In this document: positions 1 to 7,943 of the stretch, one piece after another
Layout of the letters: each line of letters opens with the position of its first letter
Numbering within the stretch: position 1 is the stretch's first letter
Origin: Flavobacterium branchiicola
Lineage (GTDB): Bacteria; Bacteroidota; Bacteroidia; Flavobacteriales; Flavobacteriaceae
Reading direction: 5' to 3'
Length of the DNA stretch: 64,000 nucleotides
Assembly: GCF_018383905.1 (NCBI RefSeq)
Contig: NZ_JAGYWA010000006.1
Location: 310,001-374,000, forward strand
Made by a program: the position numbers and the translations under genes
Notes under the pieces: model-generated
Told to the model about the DNA's origin: nothing
The model's input: only the letters and a program-made list of their open reading frames with translations
Databases searched by the model: none

Positions 1-1167
1 TTCTTCCCGGTTCAGGATGCCGATATTGAAGCGAAACAAGTAACTTTAAGATGGACGCCAAATAGTAACGTAACACAAATTACTGTAGCTCCGGGCAATA
101 TTACACATGTTATTACAGCTGAAGAAAAAACGGCAGGAGTTGCTGTTGTTACAGGTCTTACAGGAGAAACAGCTTATACTGCAACTTTATTAAATGGAAC
201 AAAGAAAAGAGGTGTAGTAACTTTTACAACCGGAATTGACATTGGAAGTGGAATTTTGGTTAAACCGGAAGATGATTTAAGTGCGAAAATTGCCGAGTCA
301 CCAGCTAATTCTGTTTTAGTTTTAATGCCAGGAGATTATAAAGCATTGACAGGTGAAATAGTTTTAAATAAACCAATCACCATTCGCGGATTACGTCCTG
401 GAGATAAACCAAAATTACATGTGAGATTTACTTTAGCTGTTGGAGTAACAAGTCTTTCATTAATTGATTTAGATTCAGAAGGTACAGGAGTAGGAGACAC
501 AAACTTTATCACTATCTCAGGAACAGCTACTACTTACGAGAGTATTTTAATAAGCGGTTGTTATGTACATGATTATTTACGTGCCCTAGTTTATGGAAAT
601 GCAAGTACTGCAAAAGTAACTTCATTTACGGTAGACAATAGTATTGTTAGAAATGTAAATACAAATGCACAAGCAGATTTTATAGATTTCAGAAATACAT
701 ACGCTGCAAATATCACGGTGAAAAACAGCACATTTGATACTTGTTCTGTTGGACGTGATTTTGTGAGAGCAGATGCAGTTGCTCCTGCTAATGGTTTCTC
801 AGGAACTGGTTTAACGACTAATGTATTAATTGATGGTTGTACTTTGTATAAGGTATCAAACACCTCAGCGCCAAAAAGAATTTTATACGTTCGTTTTGCA
901 ACAAATGCATCGACAGTAAGAAATACTTTGATTACATCTACAACGGCAATTTATACCAATCAGCCAACTACGGTTATGCCAACATTTAGTAAAAACTACT
1001 ATTTCGCGGCGCCAAGTTTTATCGATTCTGCAATTGTAAATAATAAAATCGATTCTTCGGCTACTACAGCAGATCCACAATTTGTGAATGCTGCTCAGGG
1101 AGATTTCACAGTTAAAAACCAAGACATGATCGACAACAAAATTGGAGATCCACGTTGGATAAAATAG
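1..1167 (+). CDS. Secreted FN3/DUF5123-type beta-helix protein, 3' part
   Basis: The reading frame is open from the first base, so the start lies outside the window; 388 codons plus stop are visible. The first ~75 residues look like a fibronectin type III-type beta-sandwich (ending near VTFTTGIDIG). The remainder is rich in short beta-strands and Asn/Thr ladders (FTVDNSIVRN, NITVKNSTFD, VLIDGCTLYK), as in DUF4957/DUF5123 pectate-lyase-like helices. The C-terminus (ADPQFVNAAQGDFTVK) is the usual ending of such chondroitinase/pectate-lyase-like proteins. Such proteins are normally secreted and coded in polysaccharide-utilisation loci beside SusC/SusD pairs; whether that holds here cannot be seen. 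No catalytic residues can be assigned, so a binding rather than lyase role is possible. Confidence 0.7.
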   Translation, partial: FFPVQDADIEAKQVTLRWTPNSNVTQITVAPGNITHVITAEEKTAGVAVVTGLTGETAYTATLLNGTKKRGVVTFTTGIDIGSGILVKPEDDLSAKIAESPANSVLVLMPGDYKALTGEIVLNKPITIRGLRPGDKPKLHVRFTLAVGVTSLSLIDLDSEGTGVGDTNFITISGTATTYESILISGCYVHDYLRALVYGNASTAKVTSFTVDNSIVRNVNTNAQADFIDFRNTYAANITVKNSTFDTCSVGRDFVRADAVAPANGFSGTGLTTNVLIDGCTLYKVSNTSAPKRILYVRFATNASTVRNTLITSTTAIYTNQPTTVMPTFSKNYYFAAPSFIDSAIVNNKIDSSATTADPQFVNAAQGDFTVKNQDMIDNKIGDPRWIK

Positions 1168-1184
1168 TTTTTATAGTTAGTTTT

Positions 1185-1220
1185 AAAAGGGATGCAGCAA
1201 TTATACTGCATCCCTTTTTT
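1185..1220 (+). terminator. Rho-independent terminator
   Basis: A 13-bp perfect stem (AAAAGGGATGCAG with its complement) around an 8-nt loop is followed by a T run, 17 bases after the stop of the beta-helix protein gene. Confidence 0.85.
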
Positions 1221-1384
1221 ATTTACAGAAATAAAAACGGAAAATCTTTAAAATCTGCAAATTCGGGGTTTTTAAATAGTATACCATTTAGATTTATATC
1301 CTAATCCAATGTTTTCGGGTATAATGCCGATGTAATATGAAAATAGTACAATGCAATTGGACTATATTGAATATACAATCGGTA

Positions 1385-1957
1385 TTATTCAATTTCCAAA
1401 TCAAACTTCTCCAGTAAACCGGCTAAAGCAGTATGAGAGACTTTTGTTTTTTTAATTTTATTTTCTGAAGGATCAAAAGTATAATTACGCGAGGTCCTAA
1501 AATCTGTTTTTTCCAGATTACATTCCACGAAAGTGGCATTAGACAAGTCACAGTTTTTAAAAAGAGACAATGACAAATCGGTATTCGAGAAATCGACATC
1601 CTTTAAAGAGCAGTCGATAAAATTCGTTTTCTTTAGTTTCTTATAAATGAAAGTCGAATAATCTAAAAGACAATCCTCAAAATTCATTGAAAACAAAAAA
1701 CTATTGCTAGCGCTAAAGTCTAAACCCATTAATTTACAGCCAATAAATTGAATGTTTTTTAAACCGGTATTGGTAAGAATCGCCAGCGAAATATTACAGT
1801 TTTTAAAGGTAGAATCTAAAAATTCATTATAACTTAAATCGCTTTTAGAGAAGTTACAATTGATAAATTCGCAATTAACAAATTCAGTGTGCGATAAACT
1901 TTGATCTGAATAGTCAATCGTATCAAAAGTCCTGTTTTGATAAAGTTTTATTTCCAT
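1385..1957 (-). CDS. Pentapeptide-repeat protein (Qnr-like)
   Basis: 190 residues made almost entirely of five-residue A(D/N)LXX-type repeats: FVNCEFINCNF, LSNATFVECNLEKTDF and similar blocks with a centre Phe/Leu. These build a right-handed quadrilateral beta-helix. The C-terminal tail with LAGLLEKFDLEIE resembles the dimerisation tail of Qnr/MfpA-type proteins, which mimic DNA and protect gyrase. That activity is known for the family, not shown here. No signal peptide, so cytoplasmic. It is the last gene of a leftward run after the small protein, AraC regulator and DUF6642-like gene; the 34-nt gap to the small gene fits co-transcription. It could instead be one of the many pentapeptide proteins with no drug-related role. 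Confidence 0.8.
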   Translation of the reverse strand: MEIKLYQNRTFDTIDYSDQSLSHTEFVNCEFINCNFSKSDLSYNEFLDSTFKNCNISLAILTNTGLKNIQFIGCKLMGLDFSASNSFLFSMNFEDCLLDYSTFIYKKLKKTNFIDCSLKDVDFSNTDLSLSLFKNCDLSNATFVECNLEKTDFRTSRNYTFDPSENKIKKTKVSHTALAGLLEKFDLEIE

Positions 1958-1991
1958 GATATAGTAAGTGAGAGGATAATGAAATGGGATA

Positions 1992-2192
1992 TTATTCTAA
2001 TTCGATACAATCGAAAAAACCGTTGTTTATAACCAAATCGGTTATTTCGGTTTCACTGTCGACTCTTAAAATATTATCACAATCTTCAAGATCAAAATTC
2101 CATTTAGAATCAGGAATTAATTGATAAAGTAAAGTTGAAGCCGATTCTAATTTAGAGTGATTATCAACGGAAGTTTTAAAAACATAAATCAT
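1992..2192 (-). CDS. Small HMA/ferredoxin-fold-like protein (paralogue 1)
   Basis: 66 residues from the ATG at 2192; an in-frame GTG three codons upstream is less likely. The pattern is strand (MIYVFKTSV), helix (KLESASTLLYQLI), two strands (WNFDLEDCDNILRVDS), helix (EITDLVINNG), strand. This is the beta-alpha-beta-beta-alpha-beta order of heavy-metal-associated domains, but the CxxC metal site is absent. It aligns over its whole length with the 69-residue protein at 11516-11725 (shared KT.V, NFDL.D, terminal GF.C). Function unknown. It lies between the AraC regulator and the pentapeptide gene on the same strand. Confidence 0.65.
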   Translation of the reverse strand: MIYVFKTSVDNHSKLESASTLLYQLIPDSKWNFDLEDCDNILRVDSETEITDLVINNGFFDCIELE

Positions 2193-2263
2193 AATTTGCA
2201 CTTTTTAAGCCGACAAATTTCTGAAAAATGTATTCCTTTTTATTAGGATAGGATAATCAATAA

Positions 2264-3184
2264 TTAGGATTTATCAATCATTTTTCGATATTGAACAGGA
2301 GAGGTGCCTTCGTGTTTTTTGAAAAAGCGACTAAAGTAAGATTGATCCTCCATACCAACCTGAGCAGCAATTTCGCCCACAGAAAGAGTAGTTTGATACA
2401 ACAGATATTTAGCTTCTAATAATATGGTCTCATCAATCCATGTTGCTGCAGATTTTCCTGTAGTACGTTTCACCGATTTGTTTAAATGATTTGGAGTTAC
2501 ATTTAATAATGAAGCATAATAACTTACCTGATGTTCTGTTTTTACAGTCTGGTAGATTAATTCCTTAAACTTGTTTGTAATCGTTTCTGCGGCTGTTGAG
2601 TTTTTAGACGCCTTTATCTTGTTTTTATTCATTTCATAGAATAATGCAATCAGGTAAGCCTGTACAATATTCAGATTGGCAACAGTAGTCTCCGTATATT
2701 CTTTTTGTAAACGTTTAAAAATAGAAATAATCAAAGGAACATCTTCGACAGGAATAATTGTTTTGGGATATCCGGAAATTTTTAAAAAATCAAAATCATT
2801 CAGCATTTCTCTGTTACCATATTTACCAATTAAAACCTCAGGATGAAATTGACAAATGTAACCCTCATGTGTATTGTTGATGTTTTCTAATGAAAAAACC
2901 TGTTCGGCAGCCACCACCATAATTTCATTGGCAACAGTTTCATATTCTTCGTGACCCACTTTCATTTTGTGAGATCCGGATTCAACAAAGATCAAAGTGT
3001 GACAGCTGTGTTTTGATGGCGGAACCGGATAACGCAATTTCATTATTTCTTCTGTTTTTAAACAAAAGAAATGATCTGAGTTGGATTTAAAAAGCAAATG
3101 CATAGGATTATCTTCTCCAAGAAATTTTTCGCGGAATCCTTTTGCTTCATACGTTTTTATTTTTTCACTGCTCTTGGTCTTCAT
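2264..3184 (-). CDS. AraC-family transcriptional regulator
   Basis: 306 residues. The N-terminal ~150 residues form a cupin-like sensory domain (PPSKHSCHTLIFVESGSHKMKV). The last ~100 carry the double helix-turn-helix of AraC proteins: first HTH near VSYYASLLNVTPNHLNKSVK, second near SVGEIAAQVGMEDQSYFSRF, ending in the family signature FFKKHEGTSPVQYRK. The start codon lies only 2 nt after the stop of the DUF6642-like gene, so the two are almost certainly co-transcribed and perhaps translationally coupled. The target is probably its own operon or the downstream small/pentapeptide genes, which is inference. The ligand is unknown. Confidence 0.9.
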   Translation of the reverse strand: MKTKSSEKIKTYEAKGFREKFLGEDNPMHLLFKSNSDHFFCLKTEEIMKLRYPVPPSKHSCHTLIFVESGSHKMKVGHEEYETVANEIMVVAAEQVFSLENINNTHEGYICQFHPEVLIGKYGNREMLNDFDFLKISGYPKTIIPVEDVPLIISIFKRLQKEYTETTVANLNIVQAYLIALFYEMNKNKIKASKNSTAAETITNKFKELIYQTVKTEHQVSYYASLLNVTPNHLNKSVKRTTGKSAATWIDETILLEAKYLLYQTTLSVGEIAAQVGMEDQSYFSRFFKKHEGTSPVQYRKMIDKS

Positions 3185-3186
3185 GC

Positions 3187-3750
3187 CTAATAATACAATC
3201 TAAAATCAAGTAATTTGCAAAGGGCATAATGCTTTTGGTACAGTTCTTCAACCACTTCGGTCAAATCATCATTTTCCTGATATAAACTAAAAAATGCTTT
3301 ATCAATAGTACTACAGCTCGCTATTTTATTATAAGATGAACCATAACCGGAAATGGCACGGGCGCCGGTAATATCCAGAAAATATTGCGCTTCGTCATCG
3401 TTGAGGTCTAATCTTTTTTTGTTGGCAAAATGAATGATTTTACCTTTCATTTTTCCCTCAAAAAGTTCAGCTATTTCCTCAAGGCTGTAATAATAATCAT
3501 GAAGGCAAATGTTGTTTTCCTGTCCCGGCATCACCAGATAGATGATCTCATAATCTTTAAAATTATGATCATCATAAAGCAATGAAGTCAGACTTTCTTC
3601 TAGTCCTTCAATAGTATCACATGTTTTATGAATACTGGCAATTCCTTGATTAATAGCAATTTCTTCCAGATTCTTAACCACATCAGTATCCGTAATTTCC
3701 TCTACATCCTGAACGCCTTCAAGGCAGAAAATAAATTTTTCATTATCCAT
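3187..3750 (-). CDS. DUF6642-like protein of unknown function
   Basis: 187 residues, acidic, without signal peptide or membrane segment. The opening (NEKFIFCLEGVQDVEE) and the middle block (IIYLVMPGQENNICLHDYYYSLEEIAELF) resemble the DUF6642 group found in Bacteroidota, whose members have a Rossmann/caspase-like alternation of strands and helices. I cannot confirm catalytic residues; the His-Asp of CLHDYYY and the Cys of ASCSTIDKAFFSLY are candidates if the caspase-like impression is right. It is the first gene of the run that continues into the AraC regulator 2 nt later. The family assignment is from memory and could be wrong. Confidence 0.5.
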   Translation of the reverse strand: MDNEKFIFCLEGVQDVEEITDTDVVKNLEEIAINQGIASIHKTCDTIEGLEESLTSLLYDDHNFKDYEIIYLVMPGQENNICLHDYYYSLEEIAELFEGKMKGKIIHFANKKRLDLNDDEAQYFLDITGARAISGYGSSYNKIASCSTIDKAFFSLYQENDDLTEVVEELYQKHYALCKLLDFRLYY

Positions 3751-3800
3751 ACAAATGTCTTTTAGATTTCTTCTGTTAACGGTAGAAATGTGGTTTTAGG

Positions 3801-3808
3801 CAAAAGTA
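3801..3808 (-). promoter_or_regulatory. Candidate -7 box for the DUF6642/araC operon
   Basis: On the minus strand the sequence TACTTTTG matches the Bacteroidota -7 consensus TAnnTTTG about 50 nt upstream of the DUF6642-like ATG. No convincing TTG at -33 is present, so the promoter may need an activator. Confidence 0.35.
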
Positions 3809-3874
3809 TTTTTTTATAAGATAAAAGTGCTGGTTTATTGGGATTTTAACTTGTTTTTAGCGATTGACTAAAGT

Positions 3875-4333
3875 TTAAAAGTGCAAAACGGTAGACTGTT
3901 TAATATAACTCATAACAAAAGAACTCTGAACGGTGCTAATATTTGGAATATCAGACAGTTTTCGAATGAAATCATTAAATGCTTCGGGGTCTTTAACGAC
4001 AACTTTTAATACATAATCAAAAATACCTCCGGTTACATAACCTTCAACAACTTCTTCGAGTGCAGCAACTCGTCTTGAAAACTCTTCAACAAGTTCTAGA
4101 CGCTGACTGTTTAGTGAAACGTTAATAATCACCGTAAAATTTAATCCCACTTTTTTTGGATCAATTATAGCGACATAATCCTTTATGTAACCTTCGTTTT
4201 CCAGTTTTTTTATTCGGTCGTAAACAGAAGTTCGGGACATGTTTAATTTTTCGGTCAGATCTGTAATATCAAATCGGGCATTTTTCTGAAGGATTCGAAG
4301 TAATTCAATTTCTTGTTTGCTTAATTCTTGCAT
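3875..4333 (-). CDS. Lrp/AsnC-family transcriptional regulator
   Basis: 152 residues with the standard two-domain layout: an N-terminal winged HTH (residues ~4-60, LRILQKNARFDITDLTEKLN and SRTSVYDRIKKLENEGYI) and a C-terminal RAM/AsnC ligand-binding domain (VVEGYVTGGIFDYVLKVV, DIPNISTVQSSFV). It is divergent from an EamA-type exporter gene with ~160 bp between starts, the arrangement typical of a local Lrp regulator that controls a neighbouring amino-acid or metabolite exporter. A 21-bp dyad in that gap is a plausible operator. The effector is not predictable from sequence. Confidence 0.93.
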   Translation of the reverse strand: MQELSKQEIELLRILQKNARFDITDLTEKLNMSRTSVYDRIKKLENEGYIKDYVAIIDPKKVGLNFTVIINVSLNSQRLELVEEFSRRVAALEEVVEGYVTGGIFDYVLKVVVKDPEAFNDFIRKLSDIPNISTVQSSFVMSYIKQSTVLHF

Positions 4334-4406
4334 CGGATTTTTTCCAGTTAAGGTATTAAAAATAATTCATTTTTGGATAAAATATTCTTTATAAGCTATT
4401 TTTAAG

Positions 4407-4427
4407 GAATAAATACATATTTTATTC
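4407..4427. promoter_or_regulatory. Dyad, candidate Lrp-type operator
   Basis: A perfect inverted repeat GAATAAA-N7-TTTATTC lies in the divergent gap, 74 bp from the Lrp gene start and 30 bp upstream of the exporter's -7 box. Lrp/AsnC proteins bind A+T-rich dyads of about this size. No DNA-binding evidence beyond symmetry and position. Confidence 0.4.
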
Positions 4428-4456
4428 TATTATAATGGCTGTTGTTCTTTGTTTTA

Positions 4457-4464
4457 TACTTTTG
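4457..4464 (+). promoter_or_regulatory. -7 box of the EamA exporter gene
   Basis: TACTTTTG matches TAnnTTTG exactly, 30 bp upstream of the chosen ATG. No clear TTG lies 17-23 bp further upstream. Confidence 0.45.
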
Positions 4465-4493
4465 ATCGTACAAAACATATTTTAAGAATAAAA

Positions 4494-5399
4494 ATGAACA
4501 AATATATTATCATTGTAGCGATGGGAGCATTAAGCTTCGGAATGTTGTCTTCATTTGCAAAGATCGCATATGGTGAGGGATATTCTCCCGGAGAAATTAC
4601 CTTGACGCAAGCACTCGTAGGAACATTAATTCTATGGTCGATGGTAATTTTCAGGAAGTTTAAAAATAGAGAAAAGCTAACCCTTAACTGGCGATTGCTT
4701 TTGGCAGGAACTTCAATGGGAACCTCAGCTTATACGTATTATCTTTCTGTAGCTTATATTCCGGCTTCTTTAGCTATCGTTTTATTGATGCAGATAACCT
4801 GGCTGAGTATTGCTATTGAATGGATCTTTTTTAAGAAAAAGCTAAGTTCTATTGAAATTGGATCATCGGTGTTTATTATTTTGGGAACCGTTTTGGCAGG
4901 GAATCTTTTAGACCTAAACGGAGCAAATGTTTCTTTTAAAGGGATTTTGCTAAGTTTATTAGCAGCAATTCTCTATACGCTATACATTGTTTTTACCAGC
5001 AAAATTGGAAAAGAAACACACATGTTTGAGAAAAGTGCCTTAATGACCAGCGGATCTGCCATGATTATATTTTTAATCAATTTTGAAGCGATCACAACAA
5101 GTACACATCTGGATTTTGGACTGTTACAGTGGGGCACATTTTTAGCTATTTTCGGAACAGTAATTCCGCCAATTTGTTTTACAGTAGGAATGCCAAAAAT
5201 TGGTGCAGGCTTAAGTTCAGTTTTATTAACACTTGAATTGCCCGCCGCAGTTTTCTGTGCGCATATTATTTTAGGAGAAAAAGTTACATTTATGCAATTA
5301 GTTGGAATAGCCATAATGCTTGGAGCAATAGTATATCTTAATATTTCAAAAGCAAGAAAAGAAAAAGTGATGCAAAAAGAAACAATTGTATGTTCATAA
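4494..5399 (+). CDS. EamA/DMT-superfamily transporter
   Basis: 301 residues from ATG 4494, chosen because the first membrane helix follows directly (KYIIIVAMGALSFGMLSSF) and because a -7 box lies upstream; an earlier in-frame ATG would sit almost at the transcription start. Ten hydrophobic segments in two EamA halves (about residues 3-130 and 145-285) mark a drug/metabolite transporter of the inner membrane. Such proteins often export amino acids or related metabolites. The divergent Lrp-type regulator supports an amino-acid-linked substrate, but the substrate is inference. Confidence 0.9.
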   Translation: MNKYIIIVAMGALSFGMLSSFAKIAYGEGYSPGEITLTQALVGTLILWSMVIFRKFKNREKLTLNWRLLLAGTSMGTSAYTYYLSVAYIPASLAIVLLMQITWLSIAIEWIFFKKKLSSIEIGSSVFIILGTVLAGNLLDLNGANVSFKGILLSLLAAILYTLYIVFTSKIGKETHMFEKSALMTSGSAMIIFLINFEAITTSTHLDFGLLQWGTFLAIFGTVIPPICFTVGMPKIGAGLSSVLLTLELPAAVFCAHIILGEKVTFMQLVGIAIMLGAIVYLNISKARKEKVMQKETIVCS

Positions 5400-5549
5400 A
5401 TAATTAAGAACGTTGCTGACTTTATTGCGGGATAAAGTTTTTAGAAGTTGGAACGTAATACCCGTTTACATTTTGTGTAATTTTGTTAGAAGACGAGATT
5501 CTTAGAATCAATTCTGAAAAATTCCACATTTCTGAAAAAAAATGCAATA

Positions 5550-6362
5550 ATGAAAATCGAACTAGCGAAATCTTCTTCAATAACTCAGGAAATAAATGAA
5601 CCTTACTATATTATTCTGATATTTGACGGACATGCTTCTTTTTCTGTTAATCTTACCGATTATGAATGCGAAGGAAAAAATCTTCTTTTTTTATCTCCTT
5701 ATCAATTATTAAAGTGGAATAATTCTACGGCGCCACTTGTTAATATAATACGTTTTCACGGAGATTTTTACTGTATTGAATACCATAAAAAAGAAGTCGC
5801 CTGCAACGGAATCCTCTTTAATGATATTTACAGTGAACCATTTGTTACGGTTTCTGAATTTATATACGATGAAATAATTAGTATTTGCGAAAGAATGCAA
5901 AGAGTAGAAAACTCAAAATTGGATTATGATAATTCGATTCTTAAATCCTATTTGCAGGTAATATTAGCATTGAGCAGTAAAGAAAAACAACTCAAAATGA
6001 GCCCTGAAATTCAGGAAATGATTGGGAATGCTGATATACTAACATTTCAGAGTTTGCTCGAAAAACATTTTCTCGAAGCAAAAGAAGTGGCTTTTTATGC
6101 CTCAAAATATAACCTGACGGTGAATACATTTAGTAAAAGAATCAAAAAACATTTTGGAAAACCGCCTACAAAATTAATTCAGGAGCGTATTGTCTTAGAA
6201 GCAAAAAAACTATTGCATTTAACAGTTAAAACTATTAGAGAAATAGCGCTTGATCTTAATTTTGAAGATGAGTTTTATTTTAGCAGATATTTCAAGAATA
6301 GTGTAGGGGTTTCTCCAAAAGAATTCAGGAAAGAAGTTGGGATTTCAATCGTGGCAAAATAG
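5550..6362 (+). CDS. AraC-family transcriptional regulator (possible RclR-like)
   Basis: 270 residues. The N-terminal half is a short cupin-like domain (GHASFSVNLTDYECEGKNLLFLSPYQLLKW). The C-terminal ~100 residues are the AraC double HTH (EVAFYASKYNLTVNTFSKRI and TIREIALDLNFEDEFYFSRY, then FKNSVGVSPKEFRKE). A YkgB/RclC-like membrane protein gene follows 79 bp later on the same strand. In E. coli the AraC protein RclR senses reactive chlorine through cysteines and drives rclABC. Here Cys40, Cys75 and Cys85 are available, but the positions do not clearly match those of RclR, so the functional parallel is inference. Confidence 0.88.
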   Translation: MKIELAKSSSITQEINEPYYIILIFDGHASFSVNLTDYECEGKNLLFLSPYQLLKWNNSTAPLVNIIRFHGDFYCIEYHKKEVACNGILFNDIYSEPFVTVSEFIYDEIISICERMQRVENSKLDYDNSILKSYLQVILALSSKEKQLKMSPEIQEMIGNADILTFQSLLEKHFLEAKEVAFYASKYNLTVNTFSKRIKKHFGKPPTKLIQERIVLEAKKLLHLTVKTIREIALDLNFEDEFYFSRYFKNSVGVSPKEFRKEVGISIVAK

Positions 6363-6417
6363 TCCATGAAAAGTCCTTTCGGTCCATTTTTTTGCCCTAT
6401 GTAATGAAGTAATTTTG
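6362..6417 (+). promoter_or_regulatory. Direct repeats and promoter of the ykgB-like gene
   Basis: The hexamer GTCCAT occurs at 6362-6367 and again at 6382-6387, exactly 20 bp apart, with a related AAGTCC between them. A TTTG at 6391-6394 and TAATTTTG at 6410-6417 (a TAnnTTTG match) follow. Two same-face direct repeats abutting the -33 region are what an AraC-type activator would use. The -33/-7 spacing (15 bp) is short. Confidence 0.45.
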
Positions 6418-6441
6418 ACATAAATAAAAAACATATTTATC

Positions 6442-7053
6442 ATGGAAAAATTTATAAGATTTATAGCAGAAGGACAAAATTACTTTATCAACTTTATGAG
6501 AATTGCCATATTCGTTGTAATGGCATGGATTGGCGGATTGAAAGCGTTTCAGTATGAAGCAGACGGAATTGTGCCAATGGTAACGAACAGTCCGTTTATG
6601 AGTTTCTTTTATAAATATGCAGGCGAAACCGAAATTAATGCCGACGGTAAAGAAGTTGCAGCTTATACATTACACAAAAATCCTGAAGGAAGCGTAGTGG
6701 AGAAAAATATTAAATGGCATGAAGAAAACGGAACTTATATTTTTTCTTATGCGCTGGGAACTGTTATCGTTTCTATTGGTTTGTTGGTTCTTTTGGGAAT
6801 TTGGTTTCCAAAAATCGGATTATTTGGGGGGCTCTTGACATTTGGAATGTCTTTCGTTACGCTATCTTTTTTAATAACTACTCCGGAAGTTTATGTGCCA
6901 AATCTGGGAGGTGATTTTCCAACCCCGCAATTTGGATTTCCTTATCTTTCTGCCGGTGGACGTTTAGTCATAAAAGATATTATAATGATGACCGGAGGAT
7001 TGATAATCGCGTCAGACAGTGCAAAGAAATTTTTAAACAGTATAAAATTGTAA
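6442..7053 (+). CDS. YkgB/RclC-like inner-membrane protein (DUF417)
   Basis: 203 residues with four hydrophobic segments (about 16-36, 98-118, 124-146 and 180-196). The conserved opening FMRIAIFVVMAWIGGLKAFQYEADGIVPMV and the later FLITTPEV and GGRLVIKDIIMM block are typical of DUF417, the family of E. coli YkgB, renamed RclC in the reactive-chlorine-resistance operon. An insertion of ~30 polar residues between helices 1 and 2 is predicted to face the periplasm. The preceding AraC regulator gene and the direct repeats between them suggest inducible expression. A redox-stress role is inferred from the E. coli system only. Confidence 0.85.
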   Translation: MEKFIRFIAEGQNYFINFMRIAIFVVMAWIGGLKAFQYEADGIVPMVTNSPFMSFFYKYAGETEINADGKEVAAYTLHKNPEGSVVEKNIKWHEENGTYIFSYALGTVIVSIGLLVLLGIWFPKIGLFGGLLTFGMSFVTLSFLITTPEVYVPNLGGDFPTPQFGFPYLSAGGRLVIKDIIMMTGGLIIASDSAKKFLNSIKL

Positions 7054-7055
7054 AT

Positions 7056-7084
7056 AAAAAAAGCCTCATCATGAGGCTTTTTTT
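7056..7084. terminator. Bidirectional terminator
   Basis: AAGCCTC and GAGGCTT pair around a 5-nt loop with A and T runs outside. It lies between the convergent ykgB-like and DUF4249 genes and serves both. Confidence 0.85.
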
Positions 7085-7099
7085 ATGAATAGAAGTTTC

Positions 7100-7912
7100 T
7101 TATTTTACTAAAAAAGAAACAGTATCTGCTTGACAAAGTCTAAAATAACCGAAAGCATAATTATCCGGATTCTTGGGGTTTAAGATGTTTCCTCTAATAT
7201 TTCCGGGAGGAATTGAGATAGGAACAGTGTTTGAAGTACTCAAAACTAAATTCATATAATCATAGAAGTTTTTAGAAACACCTCTGTGCGTAATGTTTAC
7301 TGTTTTTCCCGGCTGTAATTTTTCATCAGAAAACCCAGTAGTATTTTCATTTCCATTAGTATATTCATCACTTGAAAGGGAATATTGAGGAAATCTATAG
7401 AAATCAACTACAAAGTCTGTTACATAAAAATTGAGTTCATCAGCAGGATCTGTATAGTGTATTTTAACTTCAACAGAAGTCGTTCCGTCCGGTTCATATA
7501 CAAGTTCCTGAGTTGTCTCGTCAATTGGAGCATTAGAAATTAATTTTTCGACTGCAGTAAAACTTTCTCCTTCAACATCAACAAAAAGTTTGTATTCCAT
7601 GTTAATTACAGGAACAAAATTGGTACAGGCATAAGATCCGGCTTCCGTTTCATTAAAAGTAAAAATATCACCGTTGCTATTCTCGATTCTAACTTTTGCA
7701 CCAGAAACTTTTGGTGTAGTCGGATCGTAAAAATTAGCTGTTTTACTAATTTTTATTACCTGATCACTTCCGGTAGTTCCATTTTTCCATAATATTTCTG
7801 CATCGACTACAATTCTCGTTTGTCCTTTTTCTAAATCAAGATGTACGACCTCTTCACAGGAAGTTAAAAACAAGACAAAAACAAGACTTAATAATGCTAG
7901 TACTTTATTCAT
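7100..7912 (-). CDS. DUF4249 lipoprotein
   Basis: 270 residues from ATG 7912. This start gives an ideal lipoprotein signal (MNKVLALLSLVFVLFLTSC with the lipobox Cys at residue 19); an ATG nine codons upstream is the alternative. The mature part (VVHLDLEKGQTRIVVDAEI, later YTDPADELNFYV) fits DUF4249, a family of predicted outer-membrane-associated lipoproteins found directly after TonB-dependent receptors in Bacteroidota. It is the last gene of the sigma-FecR-receptor operon, 31 nt after the receptor stop. It probably helps the receptor take up or hold its ligand, by analogy with SusD-type partners; this is inference. Confidence 0.85.
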   Translation of the reverse strand: MNKVLALLSLVFVLFLTSCEEVVHLDLEKGQTRIVVDAEILWKNGTTGSDQVIKISKTANFYDPTTPKVSGAKVRIENSNGDIFTFNETEAGSYACTNFVPVINMEYKLFVDVEGESFTAVEKLISNAPIDETTQELVYEPDGTTSVEVKIHYTDPADELNFYVTDFVVDFYRFPQYSLSSDEYTNGNENTTGFSDEKLQPGKTVNITHRGVSKNFYDYMNLVLSTSNTVPISIPPGNIRGNILNPKNPDNYAFGYFRLCQADTVSFLVK

Positions 7913-7943
7913 TTTATCACTCTTTTTTAATTGATTCATAGCA

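Noticed and set aside
591..863. Minus-strand ORF over the beta-helix gene
   Set aside because: Shadow of the real plus-strand frame.
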